Both the position numbers and the translations under genes were made by a program. Under the pieces are notes generated by a model, which saw only the letters and a list, made by a program, of their open reading frames with translations, made no database searches and had not been told where the DNA came from. From contig KN880474.1 in assembly GCA_000934385.1 (NCBI GenBank), positions 1 through 64,000 of the forward strand: a DNA stretch of 64,000 nt, read 5' to 3'. The DNA comes from Cylindrobasidium torrendii FP15055 ss-10 (taxonomy: Eukaryota; Basidiomycota; Agaricomycetes; Agaricales; Physalacriaceae). Positions 21,908-35,022 of the stretch are shown here, piece by piece. Every line of letters begins with the position of its first letter. The first letter of the stretch is position 1.

Positions 21908-22638
21908 GTACTACGCCTGCAATTTACCGCGAAAGACGACCGTGCATGCCCAAGGGATTACTCAGTAAAATTTGTATAGAGCGCTGAGTATACTCGTGTT
22001 TAATAATCCCATGACCTGCCCGCTCTTAATGTTCTCCGTGCGCTTGACAAATGCTGAGGAGATTTAATAGTGAGAATAATGCTGACGGTGGTATATGCGA
22101 GCGCTAGCTGTGCAACCCAGTCCAAGCGAGGTCTCAGCTCCGGGAATAAATGTTTGGGCCTGCTAAGTCAGAGGCAGAGTCAGCCAGCGCCGTGGTCCAG
22201 GCGAAGATCAAGGTGCCGTAGACGGCGACTCGGTTCACTGGGTTTGTCCGGCTTGGCACAGGGAGAGTGCAAGGCAAACGCACGGTTGAGCGCCAGCGCC
22301 ATTTGGCGCCTTGAAATACGGATGCATCAACGTTGGCCGGATTATTATCGAAGCTGAAGTTGATCATGATGGGTAAAGGCAAGCCGCAAGCACAAAGGCT
22401 GCTGTTGATGCCAAACTGGTGTCAACGTCTAGTGCAGCACGAATTAAATTCAAACGAGCGCTACAGTGTGCACGAGCTAGTTTCGAATCAAGTTGGAGCG
22501 AGACCATAGCTTGGTGAATGCGATGGTCAACGTTCAAAATGCAAATTATGGCAGGCAAACGTATTATATTGTAAGTCGTTTGATACAGTGAATTTATTTC
22601 TTCTTTTGTTAGCTGTTACCCCAGGACTCACTTAGCAT
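21908..22638. other. Intergenic stretch, no supported gene
   Basis: About 730 bp between the promoter of the DUF3237-type gene and the 3' end of GAL7. Short frames only, no motif and no RNA gene seen. Confidence 0.45.
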
Positions 22639-24024
22639 TCACGCAGACTCTTTCGCAAGAGTCTCCAGATAATGCACGTCCGAGCATCCCCTCAGGCGCG
22701 CCGCAGCCTGCTCAGCTGTTAGATCCCTCTGCGCCTCTGCCATCAGCTCGAACCTGCAGAGGCCTCATGAGCGTACTTCTGTGACACAAAAAAGGACATA
22801 CCCAACGAGGAACTTGCGCACGGTCGCGCTACGCAGAAGCGGTGGAGAGAAGTGTAAGTGTAAATGCGCGTAATCATGGGCGTCCTCTCCGGGTTTGACG
22901 GCAGATAAGGGGATGGGGCGCTGGTGCATGCCCATAGAATACGCAAACGAGCAGGAGAAGAGATTGTCGTAGCGTTTGGTCACTATGGAGAGTGCATCGG
23001 CGAATGCGGTCTTCTCATCCCCGGAAAGCTCGTCGATGGATGAGATATGGCGCTTGTATGGGAGAACTGACACCCAAGTCAGCGGGGGTGGATGACAGAG
23101 TGCGAGGAATGTATACGCAGGATTTCGAAAGGCCATGTTGCCCACCAAGGAACAACTGCAAGAAAGTGCTCATTCTTGTAAACTACTCGGTTTGCTTCGT
23201 CTTGGAGGGTTGCCTCGACGTGAGCGTAGTCGCAGAGCATACAGGGCTTGCCTTGATAAAAAGGTGAGCAGGAAATCGAGAATGAAACGTGCCATCCCAC
23301 CATCTGCAAGCTTAGGCGCGTCTGAGGCAGGGACGTCCTTGTCTTTATACGCCTTCATATTTTCCAGCTCCCTAGCAGGGAGAGTAGGAATACTGGACAG
23401 GGACCAGGTCTGTCCGTGCGGATGAGGGTTCGAGCAGCCCATCATGGCTCCCTTGTTCTACTCCGGCATCAACATGGAGTACACACATGCTTGGGTGGCC
23501 TACCTCAAAGATCTGAATGTAGTTGATCCCCTCTTGCGACCCACGTTTGCGATAGATACTTATCCATTCGTCGATGATACCAGTGATCTTCTCAGCAGGA
23601 AGCTGAGCAAGCGTCAGGTCATGGCGGCGGTCAAAGATGATCACGTCGCAGCCACCCTCGACAGATACTGTCGCAAGAAGTGGATGAACAGGCGGAGGTG
23701 GCTGAGGAATGGGGCCAGGAAGAACAGCAGCAAAGTCGTTCGCGAAAGTGAACGTCTGCTGGTAGTCGGGGTTCTTTTCACCACCGATACGAGCATTTCC
23801 CGGGCAAAGATAGCAAGCAGGATCATACTCAGGGAGATCCGAAATCTGTGGTTTTTCAACCTGACCCAGCCATGGCCGTTTGATACGGTGAGGAGAAACA
23901 AGAATGTACTCGTTTGTAAGGGGGTTTACTATGTTGTCTTTTAGCACTGGTTGTTCAGAGGAGGGGGAGTCGACCTACGGCGGCGATGAGGGTGGTCGTT
24001 CGGACTGAAAGTTTCTTCGCTCAT
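22639..24024 (-). CDS. GAL7: Galactose-1-phosphate uridylyltransferase
   Basis: Six exons on the minus strand: 23979-24024, 23504-23937, 23301-23457, 23117-23251, 22802-23066, 22639-22753 (383 residues, the usual size). It transfers UMP between UDP-glucose and galactose-1-phosphate in the Leloir pathway. Seen motifs: [20 protein letters not shown] and [14 protein letters not shown] at the N-terminus, the zinc-site pair CYLCPGN, the active-site NPHPHGQTW (about residues 170-178) carrying the nucleophilic histidine, FVAVVPWW-type [47 protein letters not shown] and the end [17 protein letters not shown]. The first exon is only 46 nt. GAL1 and GAL10 are not next to it in this window. Confidence 0.95.
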
Positions 24025-24146
24025 GGTGGTCAAAAGGCAAGATGCGTCGAGCCACGCGCAGCGTTTTACTCTAGGCCCGCGATACTCGTGCACTGTCGAC
24101 CGATGGCATATCGATTTCTCCATCCCATGTGGCGCAGAGGGCTGAC
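24025..24146. promoter_or_regulatory. Short divergent promoter between GAL7 and DDX41
   Basis: Only 122 bp lie between the two start codons. A galactose-regulated enzyme and a splicing helicase are not expected to be co-regulated, so the shared interval may simply be compact. Confidence 0.45.
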
Positions 24147-26381
24147 ATGACGTCGAATCGGGCCCGGCCACCGGCCCGGACTTTCATGGAGGAACCACCA
24201 GCACCGAAGCGCCGTCGCGTCCAACGCTCACCCACGCCCGAGCTGAAATTGGACGATGTCGGGGACGACTACCAGCCATACATCCCGGTTTCTCAGCGCC
24301 GACAGGCCAAATTGGCCAAATACACGTCCTGGGGAACATCAACCGAGAAGACCGCTGCCCAACGCGCTCAGCAGGAGCAGGAACAGAAAGATGCAGGAGA
24401 GGAGGCGGCTTCAATTGCAGAGCAGAAACGAAGAGAAAGGACGTTGCTTATGGAGGCGCAGGAGGTTCATCTGAAAAAGGAAGCAGAAGGTGCGCATCCA
24501 CTCTTCGTCCATATCCTTGTTGACTGGTGCAGATGCACAAAAGACGGCTGAGGAGAAGGAGCATGACGCGGATGAAGTGATTTTCAATGCCATCAAGAGC
24601 CATAAAGCACTCGCATCAGGGAAGGAGCTTGCTCAGGGTATACAATATACAGACTCATTCAAAACAAGGTGTGTGCCATCCAGCACCGTAAGTCTAGTCT
24701 GACCCCTTGTCAGCTGGAGAGCGCCAAAGTTTGTACGAGACAGAACACCAGAGGAGAATGAACGGATTCGCGAGAAACATCACATCCTGGTCGAAGGCGA
24801 AAACATCCCACCACCTATTGAACATTTCGTGGACATGAAAATACCGCAACCAATCATCGACTTTCTCAAGTCTAATCGCATTGTTTCTCCTACACCAATC
24901 CAGTTGCAGGGCGTACCCGCTGCGTAAGGCTGCACTTCGCTGTCCATGCCATCTTCTGACATGCTTCAGGTTTTCAGGCAGAGACCTCATTGGGATTGCA
25001 TTCACTGGATCCGGAAAGACGCTTGCCTTTTGCCTTCCCCTCATTATGCTTGCGCTGGAGGAAGAGATGAAGCTACCGTTTGTACGCGGCGAAGGGCCCG
25101 TTGGAGTTATCCTCTGTCCGTCCCGCGAACTGGCCAACCAGACGTACGAAAACGTTGTTGCATGGACCGGCGCACTTGAGCGGTCTGGCAAATACCCTCA
25201 GCTGAACACGCTCCTCTGCATTGGTGGAATTTCCATGAACGAACAGAGCCATGTCCTCAGCAAAGGCCTTCATATCGTCGTCGCAACTCCCGGCCGTCTC
25301 ATCGACATGCTTGAACGCAAGCGCTTTACTTTCAATAACTGCAAATACCTCTGCATGGACGAGGCTGATCGCATGATTGACCTGGGATTCGAAGACGATG
25401 TGCGGAATATCATGAGTTTCTTCTCTCGCCAACGACAAACTCTCTTGTTCTCAGCCACCATGCCCCGCAAGATCCAGGACTTTGCACAGGCGTCTCTGGT
25501 TAAGCCTGTACTCGTCAATGTCGGGCGTGCGGGTGCAGCTAATTTGGACGTCCTTCAAGTCGTGGAATACACAAAACCCGAGGCGAAGATGGTCTTTCTT
25601 TTGGAATGCTTGCAGAAAACTCCGCCACCCGTTATTGTCTTCAGTGATATCAAGAATGAGGTCGATGGTACGCTGTAGAATCCACCCCACATTCAATGGT
25701 CTAACACGACCTAGATATCCAGGAGTATTTGCTACTGAAGGGCGTCGAGGCAGTTGCTATCCATGGCTCGAAAAGTACGTTCGTCCCTTCCCATTGAAAC
25801 TCACACTCAACTCATCTTGCAGGTCAGGAAGAACGTCAATACGCGATCAAGTCGTTCAAGTCGGGCGCAAAGGACGTCATGGTCGCGTCCGGCGTCGCGT
25901 CCAAGGGTCTCGACTTCAACGAGATCCAACACGTTATCATTTTCTCCATGCCCAAAGAAATCGAGGACTATGTGCATCAAATCGGTCGCACGGGGCGTAG
26001 TGGGAAAACGGGGATTGCAACGACATTTGTGAATACCAACACGCCGGAGCAGACATTACTGGACTTGAAGTACCTCCTTATTGAGGCGAAGCAGAAGTGT
26101 GTGGATTTACCGGAATGGGTAGGGCTTTGTTGTTGACCGGCTTTTGTGTAGGGTCCCGCCGTTCTTGCAATCACTAGAGGACCCAAGAGCTGCGCAGGGC
26201 AGGGGAACTACAGGGTGTTCCGTTTGTGGTGGTATGTACTTTGCACTTGTCTCTATGTCGTGTGTGCTCACCGTGCGAAGGTCTTGGACATAGTATTTCG
26301 AATTGCCCGAAGCTTGAGGAGTCCCAGAGGCGGCAAATGGCGTCGCATAAAATTGATGATGGTGGTGGGGGTGGGTACTAG
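24147..26381 (+). CDS. DDX41: DEAD-box RNA helicase, DDX41/Abstrakt type
   Basis: Eight exons: 24147-24489, 24533-24668, 24714-24923, 24970-25667, 25715-25774, 25823-26096, 26152-26231, 26281-26381 (633 residues). DDX41 associates with late spliceosomes. Motifs in order: Q motif [25 protein letters not shown] (about residue 240), [57 protein letters not shown] and [12 protein letters not shown]. The C-terminal CCHC knuckle [19 protein letters not shown], ending just before a Gly-rich tip, separates DDX41 from other DEAD-box proteins. The intron at 26097-26151 removes a stretch that would otherwise read VDLPEW; splicing there restores the family motif AKQKVPPFLQ. Confidence 0.93.
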
Positions 26382-26574
26382 TTGTGTATTCATTGACATT
26401 GTGGATATAGTATACTCGGGTTGTTCACGCAATTGTGTTATTGGTTGTGACTTCTGTGGATTCGACAAGGCAATGTCCATGTACATGGCTGCGCAAGTCA
26501 TCAAGGGAAACAAACACCACGATTCGTGCAACACCAAGGAGGGCACGCAGTTTATTTAAGAGAATCTACTGCGT

Positions 26575-28090
26575 TCACAAGATAATCAACATGTCCTTGC
26601 TCAGCATCTGCCATTCCTCATTGAGACCTTTCCACCACACATCCGAGAGCCTCCCAGCACCTCTTGCATCCAAGGTGCACAACCGCGCGCACAACGATAG
26701 ATCATTCCCTACACGGGATTTACATAACCTGAGCAACCTCTGCGGCATCTGGTGGTACGCTGCTGAGGAGATACGCAGAGTTTTGAGCCGAGGAAGGAGG
26801 ATTTCCGACCTGTCATTGTGAACGACAAGCGCGTCGAGCACACGTCCTCGGGCGCTGCGGTCCATGAGAGACAGTTCGTCGACGGTCGGTGCTTCTCGTA
26901 AGAGAGCGACGATATGTGAGGCGTCCTGCGGTGTTCCGGATTCCAGAAACAGAGACGATATGTGCGCGAGATTCGGGTATCGAGGAGGCGAACGGACAGA
27001 GGTGAGTGCAAGATGATTAATGTTGGGCGCGTCGAGTATGGCGGTGATGTCGAGATCGGGAGCTTGCCTGAGTTCTTCGACGATGTGTAGGGCTCGGAGG
27101 GATGGAAGGGAGACAGGCGGTTTCCCCCATGTTGCCTGTCTGGGAGGGTCCTTGAGCTGTAGCCACTCGACCACGAGCATTTCGACGAGTCTTTCTGCGT
27201 CGAGGAACCGACCAAACACGATGGAGCATTCGACGACTTGGTGCCAGGGTATTACGAGTCTCGCTAGCTGCGAATGGCATATTCGTAGTCGAGGTGCTCT
27301 ATGCAGCGTTATGGGTTGTGATTTATCAGGGTGAACAAGTTCCATGTAGGACATATCCACATCGAGTTCGGTGAGTCGGGGGAAGGACCACTGGCTGATG
27401 ATCCACATGTGATAGCCCGTTACCTCCAAGGTAAGGGTGACGCAGCGCTCGGAGGCTGGTTCAAGGCAATACAGGACGTGCACATCATCATATTCGACGC
27501 CTCCGAGCGTCACATGCAGATCGCATCCTCTCGAGCGCGCTAGGAAGGTCTTGATTTTCCGGCGAAGCACCCGACGACTTATTTTTCCTGTGGTATAATC
27601 TAGATCCAAGTTGAAATTGCACCACAGCCTAGGGGACTGTAATGCAATCAACCTCCAGCGTCTGCAGACATGCGAAAGTGTCCACGGCGCAGCCATGGGA
27701 TCTAGAGTATTGCCGAGCTCATACACTCCGCTGTTATCAGGATGGGTGCACCATTCGAAAATCTCAGAGAGAATGTCGTCAGGAAACTGCCGTATAGGTG
27801 TAAGGACCGCATCGTAGGCGCGAAGAGTAGTTTTGAGGAAAGCCGCTTTGTCAAGCAATGCTTGGTGGTCTTCTGGCGGAGCAAACTGTCGGTATTTACG
27901 AAGACGGGTGAGTATCTCCATTGTGTGATGACTGCTTGTGCGTAGGGTCCGAAGCATCTCGTATGGAAGAACATCGTTGGTTTGTCGTAATTGTTCCAGA
28001 CGGTGTGCTTCATGTGAATAAGCCTTTCTGTTCAATTGTATTAGCTGAAAAGGTCTGGTTTCAACGAGAGTCTCACTGGAAAGTACTCAT
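26575..28090 (-). CDS. F-box protein
   Basis: Two exons on the minus strand, 28077-28090 and 26575-28027 (488 residues). A 14-nt first exon encodes MSTF plus two bases; without it no in-frame ATG precedes the conserved N-terminal helix. The helix is followed by a typical agaricomycete F-box: IRQFPDDILSEIFEWC, then WTLSHVCRRWRLIALQSPRLW (about residues 83-140). The rest is a leucine-rich fold with repeats such as FPRLTELDVDM and LPSLRALHIVEEL. It is probably a substrate adaptor of SCF ubiquitin ligases; the substrate is unknown. It is not closely similar to the F-box/LRR-like pair at the ends of the window. Its 3' end faces that of DDX41, 193 bp away. Confidence 0.85.
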
Positions 28091-30106
28091 ATCGTGTGTC
28101 CTCGAAATTTTGTCTCGAGAAGGTGGAAATAGAAAGGCAATGATGCCGTCGGCAATTAACGCGATCTCGATCGCGTCTGACCAACTTCTAGGTGCCACTG
28201 TAAAGCAAAATATTCTCCAAATCTGATGGCCAACTAGAGGTACCCTTTTTGAGAATTCTTGCTTGTCTGGAGAGCGGCGATAGTTAATCATAATCCCATG
28301 TTGGTACATCTATGATATCGTAGTAGTTTTGATAGCTTGTCAAGTCAGCGACAATTGGATTTTTGGGAAATCCTACGAACTTCACACACGACGCACAACG
28401 GCCTTCTAAGCCACGATATGTTGGTTCCTATGAGCTCCTGTCTACATTATGCTAAGGGCGGCCGTTCTTCCCGTCTTCGCACAAGTGATTGTACGAAGAT
28501 TCAACCCCGGACGCGCCGTCGAAAAGCTAGCGAATTTTGATGACCTCTATGGCCCACCGCCACGTAAGTATCCTAGCCCGCAAGGCAGTCTGCAATCGTC
28601 TGGCAATTACTATTCGATGTTTCTCAGTGGGGTGTCATCAGTAGCATTGTACGAGCCTCGAGGCACCAGTGGATTATCACGCTCTCAGGTCGGAACAACA
28701 TCGTTCGAATGGGGTGCCATCATGTTCAAGGATAACACAGTCCATGAGGTCTCAAGCTTATGGCTGGTCTATGCGCCGCAGGCTAGAAGTTCAGAAAAGT
28801 ACCCAAAGAGGAAGAACGTCCCAAATGAAACGGCTGTATAATTGGGCCATGTTCTTATCAAGCTTTGCATGAGAAGTTACCGATACGCCGACTTTCCCGA
28901 GCGCGCCCAGTGTGTACGTACTCATGCCCGTGGACACACAATTCGGGCGCAGAGCTCGGTGTCGTTTCGGTGGTTGTGCGCGCAGGCAGTAGAAACGTTC
29001 GGTACCGACAAGCTTTCCGTCTATAGGATGCGCGGAGGATGGCGCGTCGCGCCTGAGTGCAGCACTCGATCGCGTCGTGTCGCGAAGTACGAACATGCAC
29101 TGGACACGTTGGTCGCTCAATGAATACGCTGGAGCCCAAAGAATTACTTGTACGGCTCAGAGAAGAAAGATGAGAGGACGATGAAAGTGCCTGGATCAGA
29201 TATGATATGCCTCCGGGTAGAGACCCCGAGAAGTGCTATGTTGTGGCGCTGTAACCTCGGAAAGGGCTAGAAGTCGACCTCCAGCCTGATGGAAAAGGTC
29301 TTGGGCAGCAGGAATACAGCGGAGGACCTGGTTTAAGGAGAAGAACAGAGTGGGGGGAGACGGAGAGGGTCGAAAATGCTTCGACTGGACCGTATATGGG
29401 AATAATAGTAAGTAGGTCGATTATTGGAACCGTGCTGGGGAGGCAATTGAACGAGGAGAGAGTTTAGAGTTGAGGTGAATTGATATCACGTGTAGTACTG
29501 GCCAACTGTTAAACCTGGCCATGCTAGTAAGTAATTAGAGAGAACAGAGTGGTGCGGGTGACATGTCGGAAATGAGTGGCTAGCTTAGCTCTGCGCCGCC
29601 TGCTTGGCCACTGTCCGCCATTTTCTGCGCTGCTTAAAGTCGAGACCGGGTGACTGAATGATGAGTTCGTCGGCCGATCCCGGCAACGGGTGCCTGGGGT
29701 CCCGTGCCACATGTGCTTCCGGCCCGTTGATAACCGTCAGAAAATCGCCATACGGGGTTAGGTCAGCAAGAAATTTCCAGCGACAAACGACCCTGCACTC
29801 ACTGGCGGTCCTCGCAAAACGGCGGAATAATTGCCCTTGGTCAGGACGACGACTTCAAACGCATTTTCCGGCGAAAAAAAGACGACAGATTACGCATTTC
29901 TCGCGCCTCGGAGGTCTTCTGATACTCGATTGGAGACTTTGATATTTGCTCTGCATCCCTTATCCACCGCGTGGCTCCAAAAGCCAAACACCTCATATTA
30001 GCCTGGATATCGCTCGCTCACCTTTTTCGAATCCCTACCACCATCCCCCGTTCGCATGGTTGGACGCACAGACGACAAAATATTATTTGGACCTCTTCAG
30101 ATCAGC
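28091..30106. other. Gene-poor stretch with an unassigned open frame
   Basis: About 2 kb between two genes that are transcribed away from each other. A plus-strand frame at 28449-28841 (motif NFDDLYGPPPRKYPSP) has gene-like wording at its start and a strong donor GTAAGTATCC at 28564, but I could not find an acceptor that keeps a long frame. It may be a decayed gene. The right part holds the leader of the Zn2Cys6 regulator at 30107. No RNA gene or repeat array was seen. Confidence 0.35.
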
Positions 30107-32995
30107 ATGGACGACGGGCCGCAATCAGGATCAGAAGGCTCGGAGTTGCACTCGCCAGGGTTCGGCAGCTATCCTCCTAATGACAATTGTGCGTGTTTGC
30201 TTTTTTCTTGATTTTGTACCACCGCGAGCTAGCGGGGGGTCAGACACTCAATTTTTGTTCTCCTTTCGTCCTTAGACCGGTACCATCATCAACAACACCA
30301 ACGCCATCAACATACCGCACAGCCGTCACAGAGACACCCGCAATTCGAATATCTGCCGGCGGGGGCCCAGCAACAGCCTCCGTTAATCGACAGTTCGCTA
30401 GAGATACCGAACCTTCATCACGCTCCGACGCGTCTCGCCAACGAGCAGCGACCAGCCCATCACTATCTTGCCACCCCCGTGTCTCCCCGTCTTTCGGCCG
30501 ACTATCGGTATCAAGCTCCCCCATCCCATGACACAGCGTACACTCGGTCATCCATGTCCAATCTCCCACTTCACGAAGGAACAACACAGCGGCCTGCGGC
30601 TGCTGCACTAGAAAGCAGTTCCCCGACGTCACCTACGACAAGCACAACACAGCCACCCCAGCAGCAGCCGACGCGACGAGAGGGATCAACCGCAGTGATT
30701 GCGTGCCGCCAGTGGTAAGCACAAAGAAAAAAAAGCATTTTTCAACCTTAATCTCAATGACGCCGTTTTTACAGCCGAAGCAGGAAGATTCGTTGCGACT
30801 CTACGCGTCCCGTGTGCAACAATTGCGTCCGACGGTCAAATGTCTGCGAATATGATGCCGTGCCCAAAAGACGAGGACCAGATAAAAAGCCTGGCACTCG
30901 CCAGCGCAGCTGCAAGAAACGGCCAGCCGACGAGCCTACACCTCCCAGCCCGCCTCCAAAGCGCAGGCGCTCAGACAGCACCAGGAAGGACCATCCCAGT
31001 CCATCTGTGAAGGTGTGTGCTTATCCGTCCTTTACCCTTCTTACTGACCGCATATAGGTCGAGTACGACGACCGCAGGTTCCCTGTCGCTGGCCCAGGCG
31101 TCTATCCCCAGCATCCGCCATCTTCCCACTATTATCCCACCAAGATGCTTGTGGACCATCCCAAATTCCCCCGCGCTGCCACTCTCAACTCCGCCCAACG
31201 CGATTGGTGGGATCAATTCCTGCAGACGTACTCTCTTGCCCACATTCGCGACGAGCTCAGTTTTCTCTTTCGTACGGCGCCTCAGTACCTTTCTTTCATC
31301 AACATCGACTTTATCCTCGACAAGCTTGGCAGCGAGCCGTTCAATGTCCAACCTTCTTTCGTGCTCGCAGGCATGGCCATGGCGCAGCTCATGAATTCGG
31401 GCGGCCTCCCTCCCAGCGCTGCAGGCGAAACAGTTAACGATGGCATCAAACGTGCTGTATACCTCCGCAACTTGGCGCAGAATGCATTGGATGCCGCATA
31501 TGACAGTCAATGGATCGATGGCACGCTGGCCGAAGCAGCCTTGGTGCGTCCACTATGTTTTCGGCTAACTTGTTTTTTCACTCAACTTCTCCAGATTCTT
31601 ACCCTTTTCGAGACCTCGCTTCATCCTGAATACAGCCTGAGCCGCATCGAGAAAGCGCTTGTGGTGCTTGACAATATTATTCGCCAACTCGCTCTCACCG
31701 ATCTCGACGCGTCTGATCCAGATGTCACCACTTTTTCCCAGCGATCAGTTCCCATTGTTCAGTCGACGTCTGCACCGCCGGGCTCCTGCAACTGTCCAGT
31801 GGCTGACCCCGCGCGCGCGCCAGACCCATACTCGAGTAGCACATACGAGCTGCCGTGGGATGGCTCATGGAACGAGTATGAAATACGCCAAGAAGAATGC
31901 CGCCGTCTCTGCTGGTCTGCTCTTGGTCTCGCTGCACAGTACAGTATCCAATGTGCGGTGGAGGAGCGCTCGATGACCCAGCTCTTCATATGCGACCCCA
32001 AGAACGTAGGCACTATCCCCACGCGTGTGTGCTCATCTGACTGACTGTTGACCCTTAGTATGCCATACTGTTCCCAGCAGAGGTTGTTGACCGCCGTGCT
32101 CTCTCCTACCGCGCCGCCAACGCTCCTTCGCCCAAGGACAGTGTGTGGGCTCTGTATTCTCGGTCAATGCTGCTCTGGTGCTTCTGCGACCGCCTTAGGC
32201 GCAACGTCTATTCTACTTCGTCGCGCGACTCGGGAGGGTATAATGACCGTGCCGAGGACGCCCAGGAGGCTTGGAATGAGGCTCAAGCCATACAAGACGC
32301 TCTCGATAGTCACCAATGCAATCTTGACACTGGCGTGATGTGGATGACGACAGAGTACATCTATAAGTCAGTCCCATCTGCAGCTTTCCTCGTTTGGGCA
32401 TGTCCTGATCTCAGTTCTGTAGCTCCCGCATGGCCATCACCCAGACGTTGCGCAGGTCCGTCATTGTGCCCGACGCCTTGTACGTTGTTCCTCTGACCTG
32501 TTTTTGTGATGTGTAGTTTGACCGGAATACCTAGCACGCGCAGAGCAGAGTTTACGCCGAAGCAGGCTATGGAGTGGAGTGGGTTCAATTTGTGCAAAAT
32601 CTTGCTTTCCAGGCTGACTTTCTTACAGTTAGGTTCCAGGAGGAGATCGTTAAGCGAGCAACGATGGCAATGCGGCAGTACGGCCCTGCGAATTATATTT
32701 CGCGCCGCCCGTATCAGGCGCCATGGTTTGCTACGCAACTCGAATTGTGAGTGCAAAGTTTTCATTTTACTTCCAGCGACCGACGCCGTGTAGATGCCTT
32801 CGTCTTTTCGAGTCGGATAGAACGCTTTACGCTGCGTTGCAACTGGGGCAGCAAATCGCTTTCTTGTTGAGTTCCATCAACCAGCTTTGGCCATGCCCCG
32901 AACACCAACGGCACTGCGATGACTTGCGGGAAAGGTTGCAGACTTTACACTATGCGCCGAGTACGTCGACGGAGAGGCGCAGCGTGAAGTATTAG
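30107..32995 (+). CDS. Zn2Cys6 transcription factor, Gln/His-rich N-terminus
   Basis: Nine exons: 30107-30188, 30276-30714, 30775-31012, 31058-31543, 31595-32005, 32059-32366, 32423-32479, 32546-32746, 32794-32995 (807 residues). A low-complexity start rich in Gln, His and Pro precedes the cluster ACRQCRSRKIRC, TRPVCNNC, CEYD (about residues 170-200). The cluster is split by an intron, and a Lys/Arg/Pro-rich nuclear-localisation-like segment (KRRGPDKKPG, PPPKRRRSD) follows. The remainder is the helical fungal TF domain, with ECRRLCWSALGLAAQYS typical of it. The last two introns are the least certain; they were chosen to keep the longest helix-rich frame to the stop at 32993. Regulated genes are unknown. 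Confidence 0.85.
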
Positions 32996-34234
32996 AAGGA
33001 ATTGCTGGAAGCGCTATTTGACTTGTCCCCGACACGAACCTCCTCCTCCTCCATTGCTCTCTGACCCACATCGAATATGCTGTATCCATTGTTTGCTTGT
33101 ACTTTTACCTTGACTTTGCCCTTGCGCCTTCTCCCGCTATGCACATCCTACCTACTCCCCGACATGCACGTAGCCGTATGCGCGTGTGATATTCTCCTCG
33201 CTGCGCCCATCCATCTCTTTCGTTTTGCCTTTTGGCGCGGCCGTAGATCTTGGTTTTCTCTTTTATACTCTTTCTGCGCAACCTTTTTCTTTCGTTCAAC
33301 TTTATCGTACGAACGTACATGCTCCCCTTATACCGTTTTGTTCGACCTATACCTCCTTTGGCTGAAATGAATGACGATTCGAAATGATGATTGGTATGGT
33401 TTGTTCGGTAATGTGAAGGTGTAGACCAGGACGAAGGGACTGAGCGCATTGAGCGTAGCTTGGACCCAAGCTAGCTTGAGCCCTCAACGTACTCTGGGCT
33501 CCAGGCTCCAGTGTGAAGTTACGTGTGGCTGCCAGACTCGAATCAGTTATAACTTGTTCTTCTGCAGCGTGGTCGCCATCCGTCTGCTTTAATGTTCCTT
33601 GTGGTACCGTTTCCAGTACAGAGTAAATGAAGTGAAGTGAAGCGCACTCGGGGCTTTCGAACACGCCTCACTCGCATCGCTCGGCGGCCGTGAGGGGAAC
33701 ATTAACCCGTTGAACTTGCTGTGTGTCCATATTATGTCATTTCTTGATCCCGAGAAGGAACTTGAATGCCCTATAGCTAAAGCGTAGACTCTGCATTAGC
33801 TTTGCATAGACTTTCTGGTTACCTCGTGAACCCAATGCTTAAGCTACGAGCACAAGACCATTTCTCTCCTCTCTTGGCGGTCACAGGAAACAGGAATAAT
33901 TACGGGGGAGATAGATAGATACTATGTAGCTATGGAATGGTGTGTACATGGGGTAGATGCTAACGCAGGAAGGGGTTGAGCTATGGTACAACAAAGTAGC
34001 GATAGATAAGTGAGTAAGTAAGTAAGAGGAGAGGTATGGCACAATAATAAATGGTATGCAGGATGATTAAGACAAGACAGAGTGTCCGGGGCGTGAAGGG
34101 TGTGAGAGAGGCGTGAAGATATGCCGACGCGGTGAGGTAATTGGTGTGCTCGTGGGCAAGATGAGAAGACGTGAAGTGATGGAAGACGAAGGTCGTGAGG
34201 AAGAGAAGTGAAGGGAAGGGAAATGGGAGAGAGG
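32996..34234. other. Intergenic stretch between convergent genes
   Basis: About 1.2 kb between the 3' ends of the Zn2Cys6 gene and the DUF6593-type gene. It is pyrimidine-rich on its left side and carries short simple repeats near 33907-33918 (GATA-like) and 34010-34025 (AGTA-like). No supported gene. Confidence 0.45.
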
Positions 34235-34952
34235 TTAGACGCCGCCGCGTTCCTTTGACCATCGGACGATCATGAGCGAGGCAAGGTATTCTTTAAGAAC
34301 AGGTGTGAGAGGTGCTGGAAAGTGACGGGGGAGACATGCAGCGCACCTGGAGCGAGGCTGGCGAATTGCTCATCGATAGTTAGGGTGCAGCCGGATGAGC
34401 CCTCGTAGTGCGGTTCACCGGCAAGTTTGAGAGAGTAATAGGCGACGAGGTATCCACTCGTGTTTGTGCACTGTAAGCGCATGGTGGGTGAGTTCGGGCG
34501 GGGAGGAAGGAACAGTGTTGCGAAGGACGTACGGTCCATTCCTGCCCTTCTTGTGCTCTCCATGTCCAAATGTATTCTTGAGAATCTGATGCTACGAACT
34601 TGCGGCCCCTGCGAAGAATGATGTGAGAACCCGGCGGGTAGAAATGCAGATGCCGCGGGTGAAAAGAGAAGTAAGCGTACCCGGATATTTTGGAGCACCA
34701 TTTCTTCATGGGCACTACATGTTTGCCAGAGTCGAATGTAATGGTGTGTAGGCCAAAGTCGAGTGCGATGAGGGCCATGTTGTACGCGCCCGGAGAGTGG
34801 TGTGAGAGGTTGTAGATCATGTAGAGGTCCGACGAGTTGCTGATGCGCTTGTATAGCAAACGCAGGCGGTCGTTGAGGTCGGTGAATTCAGTGCCAGAGG
34901 TAAGGGAGCCATTCCGATCCTCAAGGAAGAGAGGGAGCGCGTAGAGGGTCAT
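34235..34952 (-). CDS. DUF6593-type small protein
   Basis: Four exons on the minus strand: 34681-34952, 34533-34608, 34347-34470, 34235-34290 (175 residues). The pattern (MTLYALPLFLEDRNGSLT, LLYKRISNSSDLYMIYNL, a buried strand with VVPMKKWCSKI, KFVASDSQEYIWTW, then YSLKLAGEPHYEG and a C-terminal LASLMIVRWSKE helix) resembles DUF6593, a family common in basidiomycetes. This assignment is from memory of the fold pattern. No signal peptide is present, so it is probably cytosolic. Function unknown. Confidence 0.72.
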
Positions 34953-35015
34953 CGTGTGGGGAGGGAAGGCTGGAAGGGGCAGAGGGTTACTTGGCAACTG
35001 TGCAAGAAGACATGC

Positions 35016-35022
35016 TTATATA
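35016..35022 (-). promoter_or_regulatory. TATA box of the DUF6593-type gene
   Basis: The minus strand reads TATATAA about 64 nt before the ATG at 34952. Confidence 0.5.

Noticed and set aside
26097..26151. Reading DDX41 through VDLPEW before the last part
   Set aside because: It leads to a stop. Splicing at 26097-26151 restores the family motif KVPPFLQ in frame.
32748..32793. Alternative acceptor near 32776 for the last exon of the second Zn2Cys6 regulator
   Set aside because: It gives a shorter, Cys/Arg-rich end with no helix pattern; the acceptor at 32793 gives a longer helical end. Not decisive without transcripts.
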